Shown here piece by piece: positions 16,262-33,036 of a DNA stretch of 64,000 nt. This DNA comes from Synaphobranchus kaupii (lineage: Eukaryota; Chordata; Actinopteri; Anguilliformes; Synaphobranchidae), in contig CM056380.1 in NCBI GenBank assembly GCA_029718625.1, positions 16,309,683-16,373,682 of the forward strand, in the 5' to 3' direction. The number at the start of each line of letters is the position of its first letter. The first letter of the stretch is position 1. A model generated the notes under the pieces. That model ran no database searches. It worked only from the letters and a program-made list of their open reading frames with translations, and was not told where the DNA came from. Both the position numbers and the translations under genes were made by a program.

Positions 16262-16815
16262 AGGGTGTGTGTCTCCTGCTTTCTGTAATTTGTTTTTTTT
16301 TAAAAATTCAAATTAAAATATTTTCAGATTTTTCCCAATTCCCAATTTGGTAGCCAATTGTAATTGTAACCCTATGTAATTAAATTCCCCGTGTAGCAAC
16401 CGCTAGAGAATCTCTGCTACACAACCCCGTCAGCTGGTAGTAGGAAAGAGGTTACCACGTCCTCTTCAGGGCGTGATTCCTCAAGCTCCTGACCGTGATT
16501 CCAACTCGCCCAGGGTCGTCTTATGCTCAACGATTCTCGCCGAGCCCCTCCCCCCAACCCGGGAGCAGCTGCCAATTGCCGCTCCCTCAAGGCACCGGCC
16601 ATACTCGGATCTGGCAGGACCGGGGATCGACCCCCCCCCCCCCCCCCCCCCGATCCTCGGGGCGTAACTGAACGGACGGAAAGTCTGCGCTTTTACCGCT
16701 ACACCACCGCGGCGGCCTCACTTTCTGTCATTTCTAATATTAACGATTAACACTTTTGTCATTTTGATGGAAGAACTTTTGATGGAGCCAGAAATAAAAT
16801 ATTTTTTTTATGGAA
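16262..16815 (+). other. rbm34 3' UTR with two candidate poly(A) signals
   Basis: After the TGA there is ATTAAA at 16312-16317, and beyond a reverse SINE there is AATAAA at 16793-16798. Use of the second would place the SINE inside the mature 3' UTR. Confidence 0.65.
16325..16722 (-). mobile_element. tRNA-derived SINE, reverse orientation
   Basis: Read on the minus strand from 16722 it begins with a tRNA-like head (A-box-like tagcggtaaaagcgcagac, then B-box-like gggtcgatccccgg, with a G20 expansion between). It ends at the cccaatttggtagccaattg region. A different family from the SINE at 1377. The G/C homopolymer at 16630-16650 may be poorly assembled. Confidence 0.8.
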
Positions 16816-18562
16816 GTATGCATAAAGTTTGATGTGCGACTTTTTATTAATGGTTATTTTATGTCATGTTCCACGTTGCCAGAAGGTCTAAGCTGTGCTT
16901 TAATGAACAAGGGTCTCTGACACTTGAAAATCTCTTGAAAGACATACAAACTAACCAAATATATCAGAAAATGTCTCATGAAAACATCTGCGATATTGTA
17001 TTATGCCTTGTTGTGAAAATGGTTCCTGTAATGGTTCCTTTCTTAAAAATCCAATTTATGTTCGTCAGCTACTCAATAGCTTTATAATGCGTGGCAATGA
17101 CTTGTGTTTATCAATCACAGTACACTCCACTGAGTTGGATCATATTCAGATTATTTTATCTATCTACTTAGATTGCATTTCATTCCCTTACCAGAAAGGC
17201 TCAGAAGGCCAATTTGTGACCAACAATTCTTTCTTCAATATTACGAATCGATAGGGATTTATTGTGTACACCTTAAACAAGTTTACAGTTATACAAAATG
17301 CATTGTATCCTTTGTGGAAGGTACACCTAGGTTTTATACCACTGGTAACTTAAGTGTCCATATTATTCCCTATTTGGGGAATATCTAGCATTTGATTATC
17401 TGGGGATCTATGAAAGTTTGACTTGTGGCATGTCTGCTTGTAACTGACTACTCCATCTTAGAGGATCTTGCCGAACTTTTATAGTGAATAGGGAATAACG
17501 GCGCCATTCATTCTCAAGAAGGCTATTGTGATGTCGGTAGTAAGTGGAAGCGTCGTCTGCTGGAATGTTGCCATATCAACAGCAGTTCACGGGAGGAGCG
17601 GCGGGAGAAGGTCCTCGCGGTTAATTAATTTAGCGTCGCGCCGTCAAACAGCCGTCGGTCACTCCCAACAGGAGTTGCGCAGTGACTAATCACTACAGCC
17701 CGGACAATCGCATTCGGATCTCCTCGGTCAGCTGGTCTCATTAGCGTAACCTTTCAAAAACGTCTGCCCTAACCGTGCCTGCTCACCCTCGGGGCAGTCC
17801 AGATAAAACCGAGAACCATCAATTACATCTGACTGACAAAAAATGACTAGTTGTTGCATTTATGCATGAATGCGTGTGTGTTTATTCAAATTTGAATAGC
17901 ACTGTCAGTGCTAACATGAATATTTATCAGTGTAATGTTCAATGAAGTGGTAGCTATTCATATTTCTCCTGAAGATGTGTATAATGGAAAGGTTAGCTAG
18001 CTACTTAGCTTACTGGAAGTTCATTTGTTGTGTGTGATAATATATTTTACATAACTAAGCTGCAGAATTGTTTAGAAAGTAAATTAAATTATAGTTGACC
18101 CTCATAATATCTTGACATTTTATGATGCCTTTTATGGTTGGGGTGAAATTGACCCCAAAAGTATTGTGATAGAAAACTTTTCGGTTTCACCTTTTGTGTC
18201 TCCCCCAATTGACTAGCCTTTAGTCCTTAGATATTAAATAAAACTCTGTGATGAACCATCTCATTTTAGAGCCTGAGGTAAGTGAAAGTTTAAAACCTGA
18301 AGGCCTTTGAGAAAGTGCCACCCACAAAAAAATCAGATTAAAAATAATAGGTACATTTTCTTACATTTTATACAGCCACCCCACAAATGACCCCACTCAA
18401 CACCTTTGTATGCAATGTTGGCACAGGGTGTTTGAAAACAGCATTATGTTTATTGCATGTTTCCTATTTAATCCTAACAAATTAGGATGCACCTGTCTAA
18501 CGTTACTGACAGTATGTCCATCAATCAGTCAAGGTCAAATAGAGAATTCAGGTGGACGAAAA
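16816..18562. other. Intergenic interval rbm34-tomm20
   Basis: AT-rich, no coding exon. The stretch 17500-17800 is GC-richer with several CpG (gcgtcgcgccgtc near 17632) and could be regulatory DNA for tomm20 or a diverged island. Nothing else recognised. Confidence 0.4.
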
Positions 18563-18668
18563 CTTCACTAAACTACCAACCATCAGCCTGGTGAGGGCGC
18601 CAGAGAGCAAGGGGGGTTAAATGCTGTTACTGGGCGCATTCTTATAAAACCCCCTGTTAGCTGCCTTT
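18563..18668 (+). pseudogene. Duplicated fragment of tomm20 exon 4 end plus intron 4 start
   Basis: This stretch nearly matches 22933-23039: the last ~27 nt of tomm20 exon 4, its donor site (gtgagggcgc) and the first ~80 nt of intron 4, including the shared string gggcgcattcttataaaa. It lies about 600 bp upstream of the tomm20 start codon, in the same orientation. Because intron sequence is included, this is a DNA-level duplication, not a processed pseudogene. The rest of exon 4 is not recognisable to the left, so it cannot encode protein. Confidence 0.85.
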
Positions 18669-19071
18669 CCTTTACATGCCCTGATTTGATTATTTGCATT
18701 ATTGTAGAGGAGCTGTCTTAGCTGCGGAGCATTTATCTTTTCATGAAAGTGCGAGTTAATATTGTTGGAAATAATATATAATTAATATTTCAGATTGATA
18801 ACGACATGTTGACCGTGAGATATCCAACTAATTCCCTTTCCCCTAGACGTTTACACAACACATTATGCAGTTCAACCGTGAGCAGGCAGGAGTTTGTTCA
18901 AGTGCCGGAGGACCTCAAGCATGTCTAGTACTAATTCCTGGTGAGGAAAAAATGTTTTTACTTTATTAAGATATAATACATAATATGAATACGTTGCAAA
19001 TGCGCTGTACTTTTAATAACGGCTATATATACACATTTGTCTGTCACATTATTATTTAGTGGTAAATTTAA

Positions 19072-24045
<4,974 letters not shown>

Positions 24046-24875
24046 CAGGAGAGCCTAACCTGAGAGTACACCCCTCCAGGACACCCCTCATCCAGGACAC
24101 CCCTTCTATTCACTCTTTTTGTTTGTCTCTCGTCCACATGAGTCACTGCTCTTCTGACTCCTGCCATATTTATAAGAAAAAAGTCTTCTTGTTGAATTGA
24201 GTCCTGCCCAAGTCATGTATGTAAAAATGAAAGAGCAACAACAACAACAAAAAATAAATATTAAACTGATGATGCACACACTACATGTCCCCACGTGACT
24301 GTAAAACCCTCCCCGGCCTTAAATTAAACATAAATTTAAGACCACAAAGAAATGACTGGCCCTCAAAGCCTACACCCCCCCAATCTTCCTTTCTGCATTC
24401 ATATCATAACGGCATGAAGCTGAAGAGGTGCTGCTAGCTGTTAAAGATATACAAATAGAATATTGCATGTCTTTCAAGGTTGTTTTCTGTCTGTTTAAGC
24501 CTGGAGCGAAGTTTATACATATTCTGTCTTTTTCAAGGAAAACTCAATTATGGACATGGAACAAGGCAAAGTGTTGCATAATAATATTCCTGACTATCTC
24601 AACTACTGTAACCGCTATTGTGCGCGGGGAAAAAAAGGTTTAAACAATAACACGATACAGGGAAAAAAAGTGTAAAAACCTTTACGGAAACCACCTCAAT
24701 TAAGGAAAGGCTAGTGTATATTTTTTTTTAATAGTTTTTTTTCCCCTGATAGGGAAGCTATTTTTTTTTATGTATAACTTTTCTTAGGTCAAATCCTGGT
24801 AAGTGAAAGTGATTGTTTTCTCTTTATTTGAAACGTCATGACAATAAAAAATGGTTTCAATCAGTGAATTGGAAC
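24046..24875 (+). other. tomm20 3' UTR
   Basis: Follows the tomm20 TGA. There is an AATAAA within the A-rich stretch near 24250 and a second at 24843-24848, followed by T-rich then GT-rich sequence (ggtgtcagtgtcctg), which fits a cleavage site near 24870. Which signal is used needs RNA data. Confidence 0.6.
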
Positions 24876-25487
24876 ATTTTTTTTTTTTGGTGTCAGTGTC
24901 CTGATTTACTCTCTCCTAGTGCCGTAATTCTGTCCCGATGTTAACGGGAAATTACACCCTAATTCGACGTCATTGTGTTTTATTGATCCCTCCACTGCTG
25001 GAAGATTAAGAAAATGGCCCCATTGTAAGTTGTTGTCATTTACATATCGTATTTGCTGTGTCCTGCATCCAAAATGCATCTCTCAGGCCTGTCTCATTAC
25101 GAGTGACTCGAGAAGTTTGTTACAGGACTGGACAGGGATATATCTTGAAGATTGGGATGCTGTGATTTGGTGAGGGTTTTTTTTCAAGCCATATTATCAG
25201 TGGGAAGGTAAATTTACCATCAATTAGTTTTAAGGTGAAATTTTTTAAATTACCTGAATGTTCCTCTAAGTGTATGAAGGTGCAGTGGTTTGGGAATGGC
25301 AGCCTGTGTGAATGAACCTTTATGCCAGGGTTCCTCATTAGATTATTTCTGAATCGTCTCTTTTTTAAATAATCTAAAAGTTGTGTAACAAAAAAAGTTA
25401 CCAGCACACCGCTAGTTTGATTGTAAAAATTCTGATGGAAAAAGTAGTTTGAAACAGCAAATAATGCAACAGATGTACCACATGTAG

Positions 25488-25501
25488 CCACCAGGGGGCA
25501 G
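25488..25501 (+). promoter_or_regulatory. CTCF-like core motif
   Basis: CCACCAGGGGGCAG is a near-perfect match to the vertebrate CTCF core. It is the best of several similar sites in the window. Occupancy cannot be judged from sequence. Confidence 0.5.
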
Positions 25502-26580
25502 TAGCGATTCATGATGACAAATGATTTATTCTTGTGACTGGTGTGAAGATACTAGACGTTACAGAAGTATTTCCCCCCCAGAAAATAAATACATAAGACA
25601 TATCAATTGCCTAACAAAATTGTCTAGACTACAGAGGCAAACAGCCAAATAAAATATAGTAAAACATTTTTATTAATGGCAAAAGCATATGTGTATGGAT
25701 CCAGTGGGGATTTTTTTAGGGGCAAGTCCAAGTTTTGTTTAAATATTTCAGAATTACCGAAATTTGAAGAATAACAGGACTAGACAGAAAAGACAAAAAA
25801 ACGGCGTGCTAAACCTGTAAGTATTTCCCTCTGCCGGTACTTTATCGTACATTATTTTATACGAGCTCTTCGGACGTTTTTGGCCGACAAGGTGAGTGTC
25901 ACACAATGTTAATAAAGATATATCCACCAGTGCGTTCTTGCGCTGACCTATGCAGGCGGGTGGGCCTGTTGATAAATTGCCAGCAGTGTAACACGGATTG
26001 TGGCCCGGTCGTGTGTAAATGCCAGACTAGCGTGAAGCCATTACTGATTTAATAAATAAAACTGGACCAATGGCCCTCCAAATGCCCCCCGTTAGGAGTC
26101 TTTGCTGGAACCGAACTGTACCAACAGATTTACAAGGTTTGGCTCCGAAATGTTGTGTGCAGTGGTGCCAGGACTCACTTTTCAAATGGTTGTTTGATGA
26201 AGTTTGTCCGTTTGAACCACATAACTTCTTATAGAGTTCTGTGGTTTGAACAAATCACAGGCAAAGGCGAAGGCACAGCCCATATAAGCTCTAAACAGCA
26301 AAGGAGTACACGAAAATCAGGTAGGCAAAGAAGAGACACAAATAAATACCGAGCTACTTGCTACCTCAGTTGTTTGTTTGAAGTGTAAGGTGCATTCATT
26401 GCTCCGTCGGTGTACTAATTTAGGGTTGAATTTCAGACGCCATCAGTCGATGTTCTGTATTTTAAGACATTAGAGAAACGTTGGCCCCTCACCTACCAAC
26501 AGATGAAACCCTGGAGGGACATTTGTGTTGCCTACACGGCGCAGATGAACTGTAGATTGTTGCGCGCCAAACCCTCGTAC

Positions 26581-26655
26581 TTTGATCGACTGTGAATTCC
26601 CCATTGCATTGCTCACTGGAGCATTTGGGGGGAATTCACAGTCTGTAAAATCAAA
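26581..26655. other. 75-nt imperfect hairpin, pre-miRNA-like
   Basis: gactgtgaattcccc (from 26588) pairs perfectly with ggggaattcacagtc, continues inward through ttgctc/gagca to a 4-nt loop, and outward through tttgat/atcaaa. Size and mismatch pattern resemble a pre-miRNA, but a short MITE is equally possible. I do not recognise the arm sequences. Confidence 0.35.
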
Positions 26656-28815
26656 CGGGTCTTGAGAATGGTTAAACATTCATTTGTGACTTCATACTAA
26701 AAACACGGACGTGAGCAGAGTACACGCACTCACCTGCACAACTGCTTGACGCGTGTCCTCTTGTTTAAATGGATAGTTCACTTTCTGACCGTTTGTGATA
26801 TCGTCTCAGTTTCTCAACATGTTTGTAATCGAGGCAGTTTTTGTGTGTGATGAAGGATATATGATAGATGCTTAACAAACGTTTCTGATGATCAACCAGA
26901 ATACACTTTAAAAATCAGCTTGTGCAGCGTGTTATGTTTCCGGAGGTTGTAAGGCCTACAAATATGAACACAAACGTAATATAGCGTTTATTCTCAATGA
27001 TAAAAATATCAGTTCTCAAATGCTGCCGGGAGGCTAGGCTACTTTATTTCTTGAACAGTGAACACAGAGTTCGATGGCCGCATGCGCATAGGAAATAGTT
27101 CCAAACAAAATAAGCATTAAACGTAATTTTTGTGAAGAATAAACGCGTGTGTATGCATATCTGTCTGGGCCAACTGTAAACTGTCCCTTTAAGGCACAGC
27201 CACACTTGGGCGAATTAAACCTGCCTATACCTCAGCTCATTTTTGCGCTGGTTTACACATCTAGATAAACTAACACATTTATTTTTACACACAATCCATT
27301 TATACAGCTGGATTTTTGCTGAAGCATTTCAGGTGAACTTCCCTTGCCTGTGGTACAATGACAGCACCACTGGTTGGGATTCAAACCTGCAACTAAGTTT
27401 GTCAGCAGGACTCTGCAGCCATTTTTCTGTAGACCTCATAAACAATTTGCGTGGTGGATACTATCCAATCACTGACTTGAGCTAAATTATCCATGTAATT
27501 GTGAAAAGCCAACCAGGACTGGAGTTTGAGACCACTGGTTTGTGCTAAAAGGTGGTGTCATGCAGAGGCCTTTTAAGCTGCCGGCACACTGACCAACATT
27601 AGCAGTTGCATTAAAAATGTTGTGGGGAAATAACTGTCAAGTTGCACACTGCCCGGACAAACTAGCAGGATTCATATTAGTAGCCTAGCTTATATAATCA
27701 CATTTGTCATATGAAGACTAAATATACTTTGAATAAACTTCAACTCCAACAGGCACCGCACACCGAACAGACTTTGGTGTTTGTTGATGTTTGTTGGGGC
27801 AGTGTGCAAGTGGCTTTAGAGTGCTGTGGGCCTTTTAGTGTGCTAAGGCAGGGTTGCAGCAGGTAAGGGTGTGGCGTGTGTGTTTATGCGACGTGTGAAT
27901 TATCCGCGAGGCCCTGCTGTTTCTCTCATTAAGTGCACAGCTGACTGGAAAAAGGCCGATAGGACGGGGAAGGGGGGAGAGATTCTGAGTCTGTACCCCT
28001 CTCATCATGACCAGACATTACCGAGAGCTCCTGGAATTTGTGTGAAAGGAAAAAAAAAAAAAACCCACACACGTCCGACATATCCCCCTGGCTTTCAAAC
28101 TCCACAGAAAGACGGATCAGGGTTGGGAGGCTCAGTGGAATGGAGATATGTTTTGTTTGAGGGTGTGACCTAATCCTTTGGGCCTTGTTTTTTTTTTTTC
28201 CTTCTCCTAGACGGCTTTTCCACTCTCATATCACTCCCCCCGCCCGTCTCATATATCAAATTTCGAGGAAACCATGCAGCCCCTGCACTAAGCCAAGGTC
28301 GGAATGTCAATGACATCACCGCTGGCTGAGGGAGTCCACCGCGGCTGACCTGAACAGATAAACGGTGCCCTTTGTTGTTTATGAATAATACGGATGGTTA
28401 TCCCGGGCTTTCTATTGAACCCAGGGTCCGCTGAGGTCTTCCATTTTTTTAATCAGCAACCAGTTCAGACCCAGAAAACCAGGTGATTACAATAGACCAT
28501 GTAATCAATCACTTTAATTGATTGATTATTTTTATTTTACCTTTATTTAAAGGTATTAATCGATTAAGTGTAGAGTGGTACCAAAGTAGCCAGAAAACCC
28601 TACAGCTCTCCAGGACCAGGAGTGAGGGGCACTTTACCACCTATTCAACGTCCTGCAGGCGGTTCAACGTCTTGTTTTGAGCTGACAGGACATTTTTTTC
28701 CATCTTTTCTTTTTTTTAAATTTTTTTGAGCGTAGTGGCATGTGGACTCTCTTTTCCACTGGGGAAAATGACACCCAAAAAATAAATTAGAAGTTGGAAA
28801 GATTGGCTGGTCGAG

Positions 28816-29131
28816 TTTCTATGACGAGTCTCAACGCTGTCCCCAAACCTCTCGATCTCCACACACTGGACCCACAGAGTCTCAACGCTGTCCCCAAACC
28901 TCTCAATCTCCACACACTGGACCCACAGAGTCTCAACGCTGTCCCCAAACCTCTCAATCTCCACACACTGGACCCACAGAGTCTCAACGCTGTCCCCAAA
29001 CCTCTCGATCTCCACACACTGGACCCGGAGAGTCTCAACGCTGTCCCCAAACCTCTCGATCTCCACACACTGGACCCACAGAGTCTCAACGCTGTCCCCA
29101 AACCTCTCGATCTCCACACACTGGACCCGCA
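28816..29131. repeat. 51-bp minisatellite
   Basis: Six nearly perfect copies of a 51-bp unit (gagtctcaacgctgtcccca, aacctctcgatctccacaca, ctggacccaca). 51 bp is 17 codons, so open frames appear on both strands. There is no start context, splice site or homology to support a protein. Confidence 0.95.
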
Positions 29132-29890
29132 GGAGGGCTTCTTCCCCAGTACTTATTTACAGCCCAACAGTTGAATGCTCTTTTAGTAGCCAGTCTCTGG
29201 CCCCCTTGGGGCTACTCCCGGCCCCCCAACAACGAGATCTTTCCTGCGGCACAACACTTAGCTCCTCGTACATTAGGCTGTCATGTCAGAACTGTACGTT
29301 GGGGACCGATCTGTAGCCATTTAGCGGAGACGCTCAGAGTTCCCAGCAGGCCGCTGGAGAGAGCTGCGTGCGTCTGGGGTCATTAGCGTAGCCCCCGGCC
29401 ATCTTGAGAGGACTGCGCGGCTGGCCGGGCTTTTAAGCTGCGATTCGTAGGGGCTGCTGACTCAGCGTGCCAGGTGCCTGTGGCCCGCTGTAATTGTCTC
29501 AGCCTTATCATCCTTTACAGCACTGAGCTCCGTCGCCATGGTCACAAGTCATTAAGGAGGCCATGGCAACGGTATAATTAGCCCCCCCCCCCCACAGATG
29601 GGTGTTTCTAGGGTGATGGCCGCAGCTCTGAAGCAGAGGAGTTTGTTGTTGAGACAGATTTCCGCCATTCTCTCTCTCTCTCTCACTCACTCACTCACTC
29701 TCTCTCTCTCTCTCTCCTGCGCTCTCTCTCTTTCACTCACTCTCTCTCTCAGATTTCCGCCATGCTCTCTCTCTCTCACTCTCACTCTCACTCTCCCCCT
29801 CGCTCTCCTCTCTCTCCTGTCGTTCTCCCTTCCTCTCTCTGTCTCTCGCATACAGACAGGCATGTTCAAAGTTAGGAAAGGTGTGTGTGT

Positions 29891-29921
<31 letters not shown>

Positions 29922-31397
29922 GGGAATCTATCAGTATCAGAATATGCAGGGCTGCAGCAAGGCCATTCACGGAGTTTGGTATCAACCCCCCGGAAGACGG
30001 TTTAGTATTTATATCCCCCTCTGCACCTCCCCTCCTCCGTGCAGCTGTTATTTCTTGAGCTCTGGCGGGCTCTGTCTGGCGCTGGGGTCCGCCAGGAGAC
30101 AGGAACTGAAAGATATATATTTTTTGGACCTCCCTACAATAGGAATAAAAATAAAAAAAAGTTACAAAGCTGAACCGGGGCCCAGAAATGTGTCAAATTG
30201 AATAAAAACGTATAGAGTATAGACAGACGGACGAATGGATGGACCCGGGTATTTTCCCTGAGCTCTGGGGTTTCCCATTCCAGAGCTGTTTTTTTGGGAC
30301 AGCAAATTATTTTCCGGGAAGGCAAGGGGTTTCTGGCGGGAGCCCAGTGGATCTCGGCCCTGGCCACGCCCGTTGGAGTGGGGGGGGGGGTTGGGGGGGG
30401 GCGCTGGCTGGCTGGGTCAGGGTTTTGTCCGCCACTGGCGTTATGTCTGGAACAAGAGAGTGTAGCTCCCGCCCCCCTCCACCATGGACACTTGTCTCCT
30501 TGGTGATTAAACATCCTGCCCCCCCCCCCCAGCACACACACACACACACACCCCCAGCCCAGCTGCCGGTCACCGAAACACAGAGCCGCCTTTTCAGGAT
30601 TCCAGATGAGGTGATCGGAGGTGATGCCAGTCTGTAACAGCACGAGCCACCGAGCTGCATCATCATCATCATCACCTCCTAGCCACACCCACATCACTGG
30701 ACTGACGTGAGAGTTAACAATTCAAGGTGTCGGTACCTAGGGGAGACTTTTAGCCAGAGCAAAGTACAGAAAGATCATTTAAACAGGCTAGAATAGCGCT
30801 TGCTGGAGCTCATTCATCACATTCATCTTTCGCTGCTAAATTTGAAGAAATAGTTAATCTTACTGAACCCGCACGTATCAGAATAGCGTGTTCATGGCAG
30901 CTCATCCTATTATAGAATTCACATTTTAAAGAGAAACTTGCATAACAAATGAGACTTAGTACCATTAGTTAATTTTTTTTGATTCTTCAGCAGTAAAATA
31001 TGCTTTAAATAATATATTATTTTACATCTGATATTCTAATGATTCTTTTCCCTATAATTTATATATTTATATATTTTGCAGGTTTTTCCAATGTCCAGAG
31101 AATGGTTGGGACATAAGACAGGCTGTTACTGAGAGTGCAATGGCCCTGTTTACATAATTTGTATTCAACATTGTTAAAATGTTCAATATTTCTTCAGTTT
31201 TTTAAAAATTTTTTATTTTGCATTCAAACCGTGTGACGGAGACCTTGCTTGCCGGATGGGTAGGAAGGTTATGTGGTTTTGACAGTCTTGCCTGCTGAAC
31301 CATGGAGTTGTGAACGGTTACAGATAATTAGCAGTGCTAACACACGGGTGGTGCATGCCATGGGCATGTATTGAGGACTGGCCTGTCGGCAGCATTC
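29132..31397. other. Gene-free interval with simple repeats
   Basis: The stretch 29400-29580 is non-repetitive with palindromic and regulatory-looking strings (gctgactcagc, ccatggcaac). It is followed by (CT)n and related arrays at 29670-29850, (TG)n plus a G run at 29881-29924, and further G/C runs to 30540. From 30720 it is AT-rich. No gene recognised. Confidence 0.5.
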
Positions 31398-32126
31398 TCA
31401 ACCGGGTATACAGAGCATTCTGAACCAGGTATACAGAGCAATCTGAACCAGGTATACAGAGCATTCTGAACCAGGTATACAGAGCATTCTGAACCAGGTA
31501 TACAGAGCAATCTGAACCAGGTATACAGAGCAATCTGAACCAGGTATACAGAGCATTCTGAACCAGGTATACAGAGCATTCTGAACCAGGTATACAGAGC
31601 ATTCTGAACCAGGTATACAGAGCATTCTGAACCAGGTATACAGAGCAATCTGAACCAGGTATACAGAGCATTCTGAACCAGGTATACAGAGCAATCTGAA
31701 CCAGGTATACAGAGCATTCTGAACCAGGTATACAGAGCAATCTGAACCAGGTATACAGAGCATTCTGAACCGGGTATACAGAGCAATCTGAACCAGGTAT
31801 ACAGAGCAATCTGAACCAGGTATACAGAGCATTCTGAACCAGGTATACAGAGCATTCTGAACCAGGTATACAGAGCATTCTGAACCAGGTATACAGAGCA
31901 ATCTGAACCAGGTATACAGAGCATTCTGAACCAGGTATACAGAGCAATCTGAACCAGGTATACAGAGCATTCTGAACCAGGTATACAGAGCAATCTGAAC
32001 CAGGTATACAGAGCATTCTGAACCGGGTATACAGAGCAATCTGAACCAGGTATACAGAGCAATCTGAACCAGGTATACAGAGCATTCTGAACCGGGTATA
32101 CAGAGCATTCTGAACCGGGTATACAC
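31398..32126. repeat. 23-bp minisatellite
   Basis: About 31 contiguous copies of a 23-bp unit containing gaaccaggtatacagagcat, with two alternating variants (gcattct and gcaatct). Since 23 is not divisible by three, three units restore the frame, so all three minus frames are open for over 240 codons. This is a property of the repeat. No spacers, so not CRISPR. Confidence 0.97.
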
Positions 32127-32135
32127 ATCGTATAG

Positions 32136-32351
32136 AGCAGCACTGTAGTATAATGGTTAGGGAGCTGGGCTTCCAACTCAGAGGTGGTGGGTTCAATTCC
32201 CATGAAGGGCATGGCTGTTGTACCCCTGAGCAGTACTTATTGCTTCAGTAACCCATATTGTTTTAGTATATATCCAGCTGTATAAATGGATAGCATGTAG
32301 AAATGTAAACTGTAAGTCACTCTGGATAAGAGCGTCTGCTACATGTAAATG
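32136..32351 (+). mobile_element. tRNA-derived SINE with L2-like tail
   Basis: Same family as 1377-1600: head actgtagtataatggttagg, B box gggttcaattccc, body gctgtataaatggata and tail ctctggataagagcgtctgc. It abuts the 23-bp minisatellite directly. Confidence 0.9.
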
Positions 32352-32988
32352 TGTTATAGTGTGTTATAGTGGTTCTCTAACATTCTCGGCCCACAACCCA
32401 CATAATGAGGAAATCATCATCTGGTGTCTCCTTTTTAAAAATTTTTTTTTGTCATTTTGGCTTTTTAACATGCATTGAAATTTCTTGTCCAGTTCTGTGT
32501 ACTGTCAGTGCCATAATTCGCCAACGAATAAAGTTGGTTCAAAACCCCAGATGATAAAACCGCAGTGTTCATTGGAACATTCGTTCATTGCTGAACAACG
32601 TTCATTGCTGTGTTTTTTTTTTCTTTTTTTTTCAGTTTTATGAAATACATCTTCTGCATTGCAGAACCAACTCCTCCCATGAAGCACCATTTTTGGAAAA
32701 CCGGTGTAGTACTCCAGCCAGGATAGGACAAGCTCCAGGCTCCAGTACCCTAAAGAGCAGATACTGAGACATGCAAGTTTTTTTCCTTTTCTTATGTTTG
32801 TTAAAGGAATAAAGACTAGGTCACAGAACGGTGTTCTCTGTTAAAAGTAATTCGTTTTTTTCTTAGTGTGAGACAAAAAAAATCCACGGGTAACAGTGTA
32901 GACCCATCCATTTTGCAAGTGTCTAGAACAGGGGCTACTGTGCTAAAAATAGCACTTAAGTGTGAAATTAGCAAATGGACATGAAGCC

Positions 32989-33036
<48 letters not shown>

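Larger units (their letters stand above)
24876..28815. other. Start of the gene-free interval
   Basis: No coding exon found on either strand. It contains a CTCF-like motif (25488-25501), a 75-nt hairpin (26581-26655), a possible degenerate TTAA element (about 26763-27196) and a reverse SINE remnant (about 27280-27400, atccatttatacagctgg and attcaaacctgcaac). The remainder is AT-rich and unrecognised. Confidence 0.5.

Noticed and set aside
18563..18668. Processed tomm20 pseudogene
   Set aside because: The copy includes intron 4 sequence and only the end of exon 4, so it is a DNA duplication, not a retrocopy.
25120..25512. 130-codon minus-strand ORF
   Set aside because: Not repetitive, but it has no recognisable domain, no splice context and AT-rich composition like its surroundings; probably chance. 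A protein search with a clear hit would change this.
30134..30697. 187-codon minus-strand ORF, and the 166-codon one at 37448-37948
   Set aside because: Low complexity over G/C and simple-repeat runs; no domain or start context.
31318..32212. Three overlapping minus-strand ORFs of 240-290 codons, and a CRISPR-like look
   Set aside because: All three frames are open because of a contiguous 23-bp tandem repeat. There are no unique spacers, and this is a vertebrate genome.
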